Assembly: GCA_002067045.1 (NCBI GenBank)
Contig: MVPZ01000062.1
Coordinates: 1 to 50,509, forward strand
Direction: 5' to 3'
DNA: 50,509 nt
Source of the DNA: Methanomassiliicoccales archaeon PtaB.Bin134
Lineage (GTDB): Archaea > Thermoplasmatota > Thermoplasmata > Methanomassiliicoccales > UBA472
The position numbers and the translations under genes were made by a program. Positions 9,180-16,538 of the stretch are shown here, in pieces; positions within the stretch are counted from its first letter, which is position 1, and each line of letters begins with the position of its first letter. The notes below the pieces were generated by a model that searched no databases, was not told the DNA's origin, and was given only the letters and a program-made list of their open reading frames with translations.

Positions 9180-9995
9180 ATGACCTACTGTCCTAGATGC
9201 GGGGCCTTGAACGAGGACCAGGCGACGTTCTGCATTAAGTGCGGCAGCTCCATGCAGCCCCCGGTGCAGCCCTCGAAGCGCCTTCCCTCCAGCCACCTGC
9301 AGACCTCCTTCGATCGCACCTTCAAGGCCGCGGGGCCGTTGATCAAGACCTTCCTGGTGACCATATTCCTGCTTCTGGTGATCGAGATCTCCCAGGCCCT
9401 GTCCGCGGATTCCCACTTCGCCGAGAGCTTCGGAGATTTCCTGTCCGGCAACCTGCTTGTATTCTTCGTCATCATCCTCATCAGCTCGTATTCCGGCTAC
9501 TACTCCAGGCTGTATCCCAGGGAGCATTCGTTCGTTTCCCCTATCATAGCCGCGGTGGTGGTCACCTTCTTCCTGTGGGTGGCCGCCAATGTCTTCATCT
9601 TCATAGGCGAGGACAGCGTGGGCAACGAAGTGCTGGTGACCATGGGGGACGTGCTGATGTCCATACTGTACATAATCTTCCTGCTCATTCTGCTGCTGGG
9701 ATACATCAGCGTGATCATGAACCTGCAGAAGGCCCCCCTGCCCGTGCCGCCATCCGGACCGGGAATGGCGCCTCCCGCCAGTTCCGTTCCGCCCGCCGAG
9801 TACCAGCCGGTGAAGAGGCTGATGCGCTCCAGCAGGGACAGGATAGTGGCCGGGGTGTGCGGGGGCATGGCCGAGTACTTCGGCACCGACCCCTTCCTGG
9901 TGAGGGTGCTGTGGGTGGTCGGGCTCATCGCCTCCCTGGGCGCCTTCCTGCTGGCCTACCTGGTGCTGGCAATAGTGCTACCCAGGTCCCCCTAG
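9180..9995 (+). CDS. Zinc-ribbon membrane protein with C-terminal PspC domain
   Basis: A 271-residue protein. Residues 1-22 form a zinc ribbon (C4, C7, C18, C21). Three or four membrane helices follow between about residues 55 and 185, then a Pro-rich linker, then a C-terminal PspC domain from about residue 210. The PspC signature is SRDRIVAGVCGGMAEYFGTDPFLVRVLW, ending in a final helix. PspC domains belong to envelope-stress responses in bacteria; here an envelope role is inferred. The ATG at 9180 has GGAG nine bases upstream. The 3' end overlaps the convergent acetyltransferase gene by four bases. Confidence 0.85.
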   Translation: MTYCPRCGALNEDQATFCIKCGSSMQPPVQPSKRLPSSHLQTSFDRTFKAAGPLIKTFLVTIFLLLVIEISQALSADSHFAESFGDFLSGNLLVFFVIILISSYSGYYSRLYPREHSFVSPIIAAVVVTFFLWVAANVFIFIGEDSVGNEVLVTMGDVLMSILYIIFLLILLLGYISVIMNLQKAPLPVPPSGPGMAPPASSVPPAEYQPVKRLMRSSRDRIVAGVCGGMAEYFGTDPFLVRVLWVVGLIASLGAFLLAYLVLAIVLPRSP

Positions 9996-10882
9996 CCGGA
10001 CCAGGAGAACAGATGGCACTCGTGCTTCCTGGTGAAGGAGCCCTTCATCATGCGCACGTCCACGCCCTTGGGCTTGTAACCCCCCCGTAAAAGGATCGGG
10101 AGCAGCTCGCTCCCCGAGGATACGATGGTGAATATGGTCCGGGCCCCGGCCCACAGGGCCTCCCGTTCCGCCCTCTGCACCAGCTCAACCCCTTCGCTGA
10201 GCCGGTGATATCCCTCGGTCAGCACCGTGCGCAGGTAGGCCTTCCCGGAGCCGGGAATGGGGTCGAGGACCAGCAGGGCGGCCGCTCCCTCCCCATGCAG
10301 GGTACGACCGGTGCCCATCTCCTCGAACATCTGGAACTCCTTGGAGGGATCGAAACCGGGATGGATGGTGGAGCCCAGCCTGCGAACCTCCTTCAGGTCC
10401 GCCCTTCCGTCCGCGGGCCTTCCGCCGTCGTGTCCCTCCAGCCAATCCTTCTCCAGATATAGCATGTCCTGCTCGGGAGCGTAGCCTCCCCCGGTGTAGA
10501 AATCGGTGTTCTTGGAGACGTCCTTCATGGTCTCCAGCCCCACGGCCTTGCACCCACGGCTCATCAGGTAGACCTCCAGGGCCTCCAGCAGCATGGTGCC
10601 GTATCCCCGGCCCTGCATCGGGGGGCTCACCTCCATGGGGCCGATCCAACCCACCGGTCCGCAGCTGAGGCAGAAGGCCGTCCCCTGGATCCTGCCGTCC
10701 TCCTCGACGCACAGGCATCCCTTGGGCTCGTGGCGCAACCTGGCCACATACCAGGCCGCGGGGCGAACCGGGTAGGATATGTCCATGCCCGTCTGTCTTT
10801 TAAGAAGGTTGGACCAGGTGTCGGCCATCAGCACCTGGGCCGCGGGAACGTCGTCCGGTCGGAGGAGACGGACCTGGGGCAT
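9992..10882 (-). CDS. GNAT-family N-acetyltransferase
   Basis: A 296-residue protein whose N-terminal half is a GNAT acetyl-CoA-binding domain: GWIGPMEVSPPMQGRGYGTMLLEALE carries the Q/RxxGxG pyrophosphate loop (QGRGYG, about residues 91-96). The C-terminal half, after a charged linker, looks like a second, divergent GNAT fold (a HGEGAAALLVLDP strand), as in tandem GNAT proteins. The substrate is unknown. It follows larB by only 4 bp on the same strand, so the two are probably co-transcribed. A role linked to the nickel cofactor is not supported by anything else in the sequence. Confidence 0.82.
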   Translation of the reverse strand: MPQVRLLRPDDVPAAQVLMADTWSNLLKRQTGMDISYPVRPAAWYVARLRHEPKGCLCVEEDGRIQGTAFCLSCGPVGWIGPMEVSPPMQGRGYGTMLLEALEVYLMSRGCKAVGLETMKDVSKNTDFYTGGGYAPEQDMLYLEKDWLEGHDGGRPADGRADLKEVRRLGSTIHPGFDPSKEFQMFEEMGTGRTLHGEGAAALLVLDPIPGSGKAYLRTVLTEGYHRLSEGVELVQRAEREALWAGARTIFTIVSSGSELLPILLRGGYKPKGVDVRMMKGSFTRKHECHLFSWSG

Positions 10883-10886
10883 TCCT

Positions 10887-11654
10887 TCACCCCTTTCTGC
10901 GGCAGCGCAGGCTGATCAGGGCCGCGGTGGCCCCCGCGGCGATGCCGTTGTCAATGTTCACCACCACCAGTCCAGGGGAGCAGGTCTGCAGCATGCCCAT
11001 GAGGGCCGCCTCCCCCTTGCCCCCGAAGCCGTAGCCCACCGAGGTGGGGACGCCGATGATGGGCACGTCGGCGAGACCGGAGACCACCGTGGGGAGCGCG
11101 CCCTCCATTCCGGCCACCACCACCAGGGCGTCCACCCCATGGTCCAGCATCCTGGCCAGGGGATCCAGGAAGCGGTGCAGGGCCGCCACGCCAATGTCGT
11201 ATTCCGTAAGCACCTCGCAGCCCATGACCTCGGCCATGGCCTTGGCCTCCTCGGCCACAGCTATGTCGGAGCTGCCGGCGGTGAGTATACCGACCTTGCC
11301 CACCATGGGCCTGTCGGAACGCTTGTCCACCACTATGAGCCGGGAGCGTTCGATGTAGCGCACGGGACCCCCGTCCACCACCCCCTTCACGGCGGCCAAG
11401 TGCTCCGGGGAGGCCCTGGACACCAGCACCGCGTCGCGGTCCTTGAGCACGGTGGCGACGATCTCGGCCACCATGGCCGGGGACTTGTTCTCCCCCCATA
11501 CCACCTCGGGGATGCCCCTCCTGGCCTCCCGGGCGTGATCGAAGAGCGTGTGATCGCCCACCCTTTCCAGGAAGTCCATGCGCAGGAGCTGCTCCGCCCT
11601 CTGAAGGTCGATCTTCCCCTGCCGGTAGGATTCCAAGACGTCCCGGACGTTCAT
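10887..11654 (-). CDS. larB: LarB, nickel-pincer cofactor biosynthesis carboxylase/hydrolase
   Basis: LarB carboxylates nicotinic acid adenine dinucleotide and releases AMP, the first step to the nickel-pincer nucleotide used by lactate racemase and relatives. The 255-residue protein has the expected N-terminal helical part (about 1-110) and a PurE-like domain (GILTAGSSDIAVAEEA...VVVAGMEGALPTVV...GVPTSVGYG). The Cys that binds substrate in characterised LarB is present at about residue 225 in QTCSPG, followed by NIDNG. A TATA-like box at about 11676-11684 lies 26 nt before the ATG, predicting a leaderless message. It is divergent from the DIM/NifX gene at 11785; larE lies 3.3 kb away. No larC is in the window. 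Confidence 0.93.
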   Translation of the reverse strand: MNVRDVLESYRQGKIDLQRAEQLLRMDFLERVGDHTLFDHAREARRGIPEVVWGENKSPAMVAEIVATVLKDRDAVLVSRASPEHLAAVKGVVDGGPVRYIERSRLIVVDKRSDRPMVGKVGILTAGSSDIAVAEEAKAMAEVMGCEVLTEYDIGVAALHRFLDPLARMLDHGVDALVVVAGMEGALPTVVSGLADVPIIGVPTSVGYGFGGKGEAALMGMLQTCSPGLVVVNIDNGIAAGATAALISLRCRRKG

Positions 11655-11784
11655 CGTTCCTTGGAGGGTGGGCTGGATATTTTATCGTTGTGAGGGCCGG
11701 GATAGTTCCGGCATCGCGTAGTCGTCAGGGATTAGGTATAAAGCTGAGGAGCTCCTGAACGGCGTTAAAGAGAGTGTGCACCAA

Positions 11785-12144
11785 ATGAAGGTATCAGTGC
11801 CAGTTATGAACCGCTTCGGCATGTCGTCGACCGTGGGCGCCCACTTCGGGAAGGTCCCTGTATACGCCATCATGGAGATGGAGACCGGTGAGCTCAGCTT
11901 CATAGACAACACCAGCGAGCACATGGGAGGGGTGGGACTGCCTCCGGAGCTGCTGTCCAAGGCAGGGGTGAACGTCATGCTCTGCGGAGGCCTGGGGCCC
12001 AAGGCGGTGGACATGTTCACCTCGCTGGGCATACAGGTCTTCGTGGGGGCCAAGGGCACGGTCCAGGAGACCCTGGACGCGTACAAAGAGGGAAAGCTGG
12101 TCCGCGCCGACCATCAGAACGCCTGCCAGGAGCACCACCACTGA
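11785..12144 (+). CDS. NifX/NafY-type dinitrogenase iron-molybdenum cofactor family protein, His-tailed
   Basis: A 119-residue member of the DIM family (NifB C-terminal/NifX/VnfX/ORP fold), which binds metal-sulfur clusters during transfer or storage. Family features are the N-terminal strand MKVSVPVMNR, the SSTVGAHFGKVPVYAI segment, and VMLCGGLGPKAVDMFTSLGIQVF. The C-terminus ends NACQEHHH, a Cys-His cluster that may add a metal site. A TATA-like box at 11736-11743 predicts a leader of about 20 nt. The ATG at 11785 is preferred over an in-frame GTG at 11776 because it begins the conserved strand. It is first in an operon with two MinD-type ATPases. Confidence 0.9.
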   Translation: MKVSVPVMNRFGMSSTVGAHFGKVPVYAIMEMETGELSFIDNTSEHMGGVGLPPELLSKAGVNVMLCGGLGPKAVDMFTSLGIQVFVGAKGTVQETLDAYKEGKLVRADHQNACQEHHH

Positions 12145-12153
12145 GGATCGCAT

Positions 12154-12984
12154 ATGATACTGGCGGTGGCGAGCGGAAAGGGAGGCACGGGGAAGACATC
12201 GGTGGCCTGCGCCCTGGCCCTGGCGCTGGACCGTCCGATGACCTTCCTGGATTGCGATGTTGAGGGAGCGAACGCGCACCTGTTCCTGGGGCCGGAGATG
12301 CTTTCCAGGGAGGAGGTGTTCGTTCCCTATCCCATCATAGACGCCAACCGCTGCGACAGCTGCGGCAAATGCGTGGAGGAGTGCCAGTTCGGGGCCATGA
12401 TTAGGCTGGGCAAGAAGGTCAAGCTGATGTCCAACCTCTGCCACGGTTGCGGGGTGTGCAGGCTGGTGTGCCCCAAGGCGGCCATCACCATGGCCGGCAG
12501 GCCCGTGGGCATCGTGCACTCCGGCAACGCCGGGCTGATGAGGTTCTACTGCGGGGAGCTGAGGACCGGAGAGGCCCTCTCCGTCCCCATCATACGGAAG
12601 ATAAAGGAGCAGAGGGACGACCTGGTGATCATCGACTGCCCACCGGGCACCAGCTGTCCGGCGGTGGAGTCCGTGGAGGGCTCCGACTTCGCCCTGCTGG
12701 TCACCGAGCCCACCCCCTTCGGGGAGCACGACCTCAGGGGAATGATCACCGTGTGCCGGCGCCTGGAGGTGCCCTGCGGGGTGGTCATAAACCGCTCGTC
12801 CGAGGATGACGGGATCATCGAGGCCCTCTGCAAGGCCGAGGGCGTGCCCATACTAATGCGCATCCCCTTCGACCGCAAGGTGGCCGAGGCCTACGCCAAG
12901 GGGGGCACCCTGCTGGAGGCCATGCCCGGGATCAAGGACCGGCTGCTGGACATGTTCCTGGAGATCAGGGGGCTGCGCCGATGA
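12154..12984 (+). CDS. MinD-superfamily P-loop ATPase with inserted ferredoxin domain (first copy)
   Basis: A cytoplasmic deviant-Walker-A ATPase of the ParA/MinD superfamily (COG1149), 276 residues. The P-loop is SGKGGTGKTS near residue 10, with the signature Lys. Inserted at about residues 68-112 are two 4Fe-4S motifs, CDSCGKCVEEC and CHGCGVCRLVC. Walker B-like DLVIIDCPPGTSCPA follows near residue 155. In anaerobes such ATPases sit with DIM/ORP proteins and are thought to build or insert metal clusters. It begins 9 bp after the DIM gene and overlaps the second copy by four bases (ATGA), so the three genes are one operon. Confidence 0.92.
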   Translation: MILAVASGKGGTGKTSVACALALALDRPMTFLDCDVEGANAHLFLGPEMLSREEVFVPYPIIDANRCDSCGKCVEECQFGAMIRLGKKVKLMSNLCHGCGVCRLVCPKAAITMAGRPVGIVHSGNAGLMRFYCGELRTGEALSVPIIRKIKEQRDDLVIIDCPPGTSCPAVESVEGSDFALLVTEPTPFGEHDLRGMITVCRRLEVPCGVVINRSSEDDGIIEALCKAEGVPILMRIPFDRKVAEAYAKGGTLLEAMPGIKDRLLDMFLEIRGLRR

Positions 12985-13877
12985 CCAAGATCGCGGTGAT
13001 GAGCGGAAAGGGCGGAACGGGCAAGACCACCGCGGTGGCCTCCATGGCCTGGTACTCCGACGGCCTGGTCCTAGCGGACTGCGACGTGGACGCGGCCAAC
13101 CTGGCCCTGACCATGAAGGGAAGGTTGCGCACCAAGGATGATTACAAGGGCGCCCTCAAGGCCGTCATAGATGAGAAGCTGTGCGTGGAGTGCGGCAAGT
13201 GCGAGGCCAACTGCGCCTTTGGGGCTATCTCGGACTTCAGGGTCGTGGACATACACTGCGAGGGCTGCGGGGCATGCAGGGTGGTATGCCCGGCCGGTGC
13301 GGTGCGCATGGAGCTGAGGAAGTCCGGCGAGGTCCTGGTCCTGGACACCGACCGGGGGCCCATGGCCTACGCCGAGCTGCAGCCAGGGGAATCCAACAGC
13401 GGCAAGCTGGTGACCCTGGTGCGGCGCCTGGCGGACGACCTGTCCGAGTCGGACGGCCTGGACACCGTGCTCATCGATGGCCCCCCGGGAACGGGATGCC
13501 CGGCCATCGCCAGCATAACCGGGGTGGACCTGATACTGGCCATCACCGAGCCCAGCCGCTCCGGGGAGCACGACCTGATGCGCCTCATCGAGCTGGCGCA
13601 CCACTTCTCCATACCCATATGCGTGGCCGTGAACAAATGGGACCTGCACCCGGGCGTGACCAGGGAGATAGAGGAGAGCTGCCGCAGGCAGGAGGTCATG
13701 GTCGTCGGCCGCATTCCTTACGATCCGAACGTGAACAAGGCCATCAAGGCCATGCGCCCGCTGCCGTCGCAGTTCCCGGATTCGCCGGCCGCCCTGGAGC
13801 TCCATCGCATATGGAAAGAGGTGAGCTCACGGGCCAAGGACCGCAGGGGGAGCGGACTGGTATTGAAGCTGGAGTAG
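12981..13877 (+). CDS. MinD-superfamily P-loop ATPase with inserted ferredoxin domain (second copy)
   Basis: A 298-residue paralogue of the preceding gene. P-loop SGKGGTGKTT at the N-terminus; two 4Fe-4S motifs, CVECGKCEANC and CEGCGACRVVC, at about residues 65-105; TVLIDGPPGTGCPA near 165. The two copies have diverged well beyond a recent duplication, and paired copies like these act together (Orp-type ATPases in sulfate reducers), so a heterodimer is plausible. ATG overlaps the end of the first copy. The stop is TAG, and transcription converges with the DIM gene at 13898-14221. Confidence 0.92.
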   Translation: MTKIAVMSGKGGTGKTTAVASMAWYSDGLVLADCDVDAANLALTMKGRLRTKDDYKGALKAVIDEKLCVECGKCEANCAFGAISDFRVVDIHCEGCGACRVVCPAGAVRMELRKSGEVLVLDTDRGPMAYAELQPGESNSGKLVTLVRRLADDLSESDGLDTVLIDGPPGTGCPAIASITGVDLILAITEPSRSGEHDLMRLIELAHHFSIPICVAVNKWDLHPGVTREIEESCRRQEVMVVGRIPYDPNVNKAIKAMRPLPSQFPDSPAALELHRIWKEVSSRAKDRRGSGLVLKLE

Positions 13878-13897
13878 AAAAGAGTGGAAGAGGGGGG

Positions 13898-14221
13898 TCA
13901 GAGACCCCTTTCGCGCCTGAAGTCCTCGAGGACCTGGGCCACCTGGCCCGACCTGCCGGTCACCGCCTCCATGTCGGTCTCCTCGAGCATGGCTGTGGCG
14001 TGGGGGCCCACCCGGCCGGTGATGACCACCTTGACGCCCAGGTCCACCAGGGCCTGCATGGCCTTGGTCCCGGCGCCGCTGGAGGCCTCCGCGGCGGCGT
14101 TCCTCAACGACTCCAGCTTGCCGGAGTCGGTGTCCAGTATCACGAAGTACGGGCACCGGCCCAGCCGATCGTCCATCATGGCCTCGGCCCCGGGGCCGGC
14201 GGCGGTGACGGCCACTTTCAT
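13898..14221 (-). CDS. Second NifX/DIM-family metal-cluster protein
   Basis: A 107-residue DIM-family protein on the reverse strand. It starts MKVAVTAAGPG and has the usual DDRLGRCPYFVILDTDSG and GVKVVITGRVGPHATAML strands. Unlike the first DIM protein, it lacks the C-terminal Cys/His tail and has an RERGL end. The ATG overlaps the stop of the upstream DUF5320 gene by four bases (14218-14221), so they are translationally coupled. Together with the MinD pair it resembles the ORP/Orp gene sets of anaerobic bacteria. The metal carried is not predictable. Confidence 0.9.
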   Translation of the reverse strand: MKVAVTAAGPGAEAMMDDRLGRCPYFVILDTDSGKLESLRNAAAEASSGAGTKAMQALVDLGVKVVITGRVGPHATAMLEETDMEAVTGRSGQVAQVLEDFRRERGL

Positions 14222-14478
14222 GGGGAATCAGTCTCCGCGGACCTCAGCTGCTCCTTGAGGTATTTCAATCTGGCCTCCAGGGCCTCGACCTCCACCTCCA
14301 CGGAGCGTCTGATCTCCGCGTCGGTCGGCTGAGCGTAAAAGGCCTGGCGGCCGAGACCGCCCCTCCTTCCCCGGCCCATTCCCATTCCTGCGCCCATCCT
14401 GCCGCCGGCGCGGCAAGGTCCCATTCCGCGGCCGTAGGGTCCAGTGCCCCAGGGTCCGGTACCGTCTAGATATGGCAT
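14218..14478 (-). CDS. DUF5320 small Gly/Met-rich protein
   Basis: An 86-residue protein with a DUF5320 N-terminus: MPYLDGTGPWGTGPYGRGMG, then CRAGG and a Gly-Met-Arg-rich stretch. A short helical, coiled-coil-like C-terminus follows (VEVEVEALEARLKYLKEQL). Such proteins accompany DIM and MinD genes in anaerobes and have no assigned activity. ATG at 14478 is chosen because GGAG lies nine bases upstream. A longer in-frame reading from 14529 would begin upstream of the transcript start predicted (near 14512) from the TATA-like box at 14534-14543. It is coupled to the downstream DIM gene. Confidence 0.85.
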   Translation of the reverse strand: MPYLDGTGPWGTGPYGRGMGPCRAGGRMGAGMGMGRGRRGGLGRQAFYAQPTDAEIRRSVEVEVEALEARLKYLKEQLRSAETDSP

Positions 14479-14554
14479 GTCTGCATCTCCTGTCGCCGCA
14501 TTAACGGCGTCTATAATGTGCATTAGCACAATATTATAAGTAATTTAGGGAGAC

Positions 14555-14881
14555 CTAATCATCGTCGCACGAAGCATCCCCGCCCACCAGCAGCGTGCGC
14601 CCCTCCACCACCATGGCTATGAGCTTCCGCCGGCCGCTGTCCACGCACCTCCAGACCGTGCCCCGGGAGACCCCCATGCTGATAGCCGCCTCCTCCTGGT
14701 TCATTCCCAGGTGGTCCACCAAGCGCAGGGCCTCCACCTCGTCCGGCTCCAAAACGATCGGCCCGGCCTCGGTCTGGCGGGAGGGAGTGAAGCTGCCGTA
14801 ATCCGAACGGCCGCGCAGGATACGCGGCTTCATCGGTCGTCCCGGACCTCCCCTCCCGAAGCGGCACTGATTTCTGGGCAT
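14555..14881 (-). CDS. DUF134-family helix-turn-helix regulator
   Basis: A 108-residue DUF134 protein, a sigma-region-4-like DNA-binding family usually encoded next to DIM/ORP genes. After an N-terminal Arg/Pro-rich segment come EPDEVEALRLVDHLGMNQEEAAISMGVSRGTVWR, the helix-turn-helix itself, and RRKLIAMVVEG. The C-terminus GGDASCDDD carries a Cys in an acidic tail. The start at 14881 coincides with the transcript start predicted from the AT box at 14904-14912, so the mRNA would be leaderless. It is divergent from larE, upstream of DUF5320-DIM, and is the likely local regulator. Confidence 0.9.
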   Translation of the reverse strand: MPRNQCRFGRGGPGRPMKPRILRGRSDYGSFTPSRQTEAGPIVLEPDEVEALRLVDHLGMNQEEAAISMGVSRGTVWRCVDSGRRKLIAMVVEGRTLLVGGDASCDDD

Positions 14882-14903
14882 ATGAACACAATGGGCTGCC
14901 CTC

Positions 14904-14912
14904 ATAATAAAT
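14904..14912. promoter_or_regulatory. Shared promoter box of divergent DUF134 and larE genes
   Basis: ATAATAAAT on the forward strand, ATTTATTAT on the reverse. Counting about 26 nt each way gives transcript starts near 14881 (the DUF134 ATG itself) and 14935 (six bases before the larE ATG). Only 59 bp separate the two start codons and no other good TATA candidate lies between them. Confidence 0.55.
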
Positions 14913-14940
14913 ATCGCCGCTCCCATCATCGGTCGATAGC

Positions 14941-15717
14941 ATGGACGAGGCGATGGTCAAGTACCGCAGGCTTGTGGACCTCATACGGGGGATGGAGAGC
15001 GTGGCGATAGGCTTCTCCGGAGGGGCGGACAGCACACTGCTGCTGAAGGCGGCCCTGGACTCCGGGGCCAAGGTCACCGTGTTCATGGCCGTCGGGGACA
15101 TCTTCTTCCTGGAGGACCAGAAGGCCGCCTCCGCGCTGGCCGAGGGCATGGGTGTGGAACTGGTCCGCTTCAAGATCGACATGGTGAACGACGAGCGCTT
15201 CGCCCGGAACTGGGAGGACCGATGCTACATATGCAAGTACGAGATATTCCAGAGGATCAAGAGGGAGGCCCAGGCCCGTGAGATCCCCTTCATATTGGAA
15301 GGCAGCCAGGCCGACGACCTCCTGGAGGTCCGTCCCGGGCGGGCCGCGCTCCTGGACCTGCGGGTGCGCTCCCCGCTCGCGGAGGTCGGCCTGACCAAGC
15401 AGGAGGTGCGCCGCGCGCTCTCCGAGCTGGGATTGCCCAACTGGAACCGGCCGAGCAACACCTGCATTTCCACCAGGGTGCCCTACGACACGCGCATAAC
15501 CTTCCAGATACTGCGCAGGGTGGAGAAGGCCGAGAGCGCCCTCAGGCAGTTCGGCTTCAGGGACCTGAGGGTGAGGGACCACGAGAGATGGGCCAGGGTG
15601 GAGGTGGCCCCGGAGGACCTGCCCCGCCTCTTCGAGAACCGGGCCAAGGTGGTGGAGCTGCTCAAGGGGCTGGGGTACCACCGGGTGGCCCTGGACCTTG
15701 AAGGCTACCTCCGCTGA
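14941..15717 (+). CDS. larE: LarE, ATP-dependent sacrificial sulfur transferase
   Basis: LarE adds sulfur to pyridinium-3,5-bisdicarboxylate mononucleotide during nickel-pincer cofactor synthesis. The 258-residue protein shows the PP-loop SGGADSTLLLKA at residues 26-37, the CYIC motif (C95, C98) followed by KYEIF, and ILEGSQADDL. C175 in NTCISTRVPY matches the Cys (176 in the Lactobacillus enzyme) that donates its own sulfur. The CxxC pair also recalls LarE forms that carry an Fe-S cluster and act catalytically, which is inference. It shares its promoter box with the divergent DUF134 gene. Confidence 0.93.
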   Translation: MDEAMVKYRRLVDLIRGMESVAIGFSGGADSTLLLKAALDSGAKVTVFMAVGDIFFLEDQKAASALAEGMGVELVRFKIDMVNDERFARNWEDRCYICKYEIFQRIKREAQAREIPFILEGSQADDLLEVRPGRAALLDLRVRSPLAEVGLTKQEVRRALSELGLPNWNRPSNTCISTRVPYDTRITFQILRRVEKAESALRQFGFRDLRVRDHERWARVEVAPEDLPRLFENRAKVVELLKGLGYHRVALDLEGYLR

Positions 15718-15757
15718 GGCAAAGCAATTAATTAGTCGGCAGTACCTAGTTTCCAAC

Positions 15758-16312
15758 ATGCGGATCTCGGTGACCTTGCTGCAATACGACCACGGCATCG
15801 TACGTCAGGTCCTGGACGTGGTGGGAGAGGTGTGCCGCACCCGCCGAGTCGATAGGCATGTGCTCGAGCTGAAGGAGACCATGGTGTTCATGGAGCGCTT
15901 CCTGGACCGCTTCCACCACGCCAAGGAGGAGAAGTTCCTGTTCCCGGCCGCGGCCGAGGAGTGCCCCAAGCTGGCGGACACCTTGGCCAGGCTGAAGAAG
16001 GAGCACGCCCAGGCGCGCCGTATGATGAAGGCCGCGCTCAAGGCCCTGGACGAGGGGGACCTGGAGAAGGCCGAGAAGGAGATGAGGAGGCTGGTGGACC
16101 ACATGACCGTTCACATCACCGAGGAGGAGAACCAGGTGTTCCCGGTGATCGAGGCCGGATTGCTGTTGGAGACCGACGCCAAGGTCCACGCCCATTACGA
16201 GAGGTTCACGGAGAAGGACTTCGGCAGGAACTACTATCAGGCCTCGGAGACGTTCGCCAACGATATTCAGGAGAGGCTGCTTGGGCCGGGGCACATCAAG
16301 GGCATCGTTTGA
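15758..16312 (+). CDS. Hemerythrin-like di-iron protein
   Basis: A 184-residue four-helix bundle of the hemerythrin/HHE family, likely sensing or buffering O2, NO or iron. Candidate ligands are H12 (YDHGIV), H54 and E58 (HHAKEE), H83 (KKEHAQ), and H115/H119 with E123 (HMTVHITEEE). The C-terminal 35 residues extend past the bundle. ATG at 15758 begins the first helix and lies 26 nt after an AT-rich box at 15725-15734, so the transcript is probably leaderless. It follows the larE/DIM island, where an oxygen-protection role for metal clusters would make sense, and converges on the tRNA-Ser gene. Confidence 0.88.
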   Translation: MRISVTLLQYDHGIVRQVLDVVGEVCRTRRVDRHVLELKETMVFMERFLDRFHHAKEEKFLFPAAAEECPKLADTLARLKKEHAQARRMMKAALKALDEGDLEKAEKEMRRLVDHMTVHITEEENQVFPVIEAGLLLETDAKVHAHYERFTEKDFGRNYYQASETFANDIQERLLGPGHIKGIV

Positions 16313-16320
16313 GAAGGAGA

Positions 16321-16430
16321 TGGCGCCAAGGAGGAGATTTGAACTCCCGAGACGTGAAGTCAGTAGCTGTCCCTCCGGCCCCTGAGGACCGATTCGAGGC
16401 TACCGCCTTTCCGGACTAGGCTACCTTGGC
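16321..16430 (-). tRNA. tRNA-Ser (anticodon CGA) with intron
   Basis: On the reverse strand the acceptor arm GCCAAGG pairs with CCTTGGC, followed by G73 and an encoded CCA. The D-stem is GCC/GGC. The anticodon stem is GTAGC/GCTAC, and it closes only if a 24-nt intron is removed after position 37. The loop then reads CTCGAAA with anticodon CGA (codon UCG). A long variable arm (GAC...GTC) and discriminator G fit serine. The T-arm is GGGAG-TTCAAAT-CTCCT. An AT-rich box at about 16450-16462 is suitably placed as promoter. Mature length is 86 nt including CCA. Confidence 0.93.
16369..16392 (-). other. tRNA intron at canonical position 37/38
   Basis: The 24-nt insert lies between A37 and A38 of tRNA-Ser and can fold on itself (GTCC..TC with GAGGGAC), as expected of a bulge-helix-bulge substrate for archaeal splicing endonuclease. 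Exact boundaries could shift by a base. Confidence 0.8.
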
Positions 16431-16538
16431 CCGCTTGGGGATTTCCCTGCTGATATTTCAAACTTGACGGTTCTAGGACCGCCGGGCCCCATGACCTGCA
16501 GCAAAAGATTATTTCCGGGGAGCGTTTACGAGTGGACC

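Noticed and set aside
16321..16430. tRNA-Ser as an integration site
   Set aside because: No second copy of the tRNA 3' end and no integrase or mobile genes were seen nearby.
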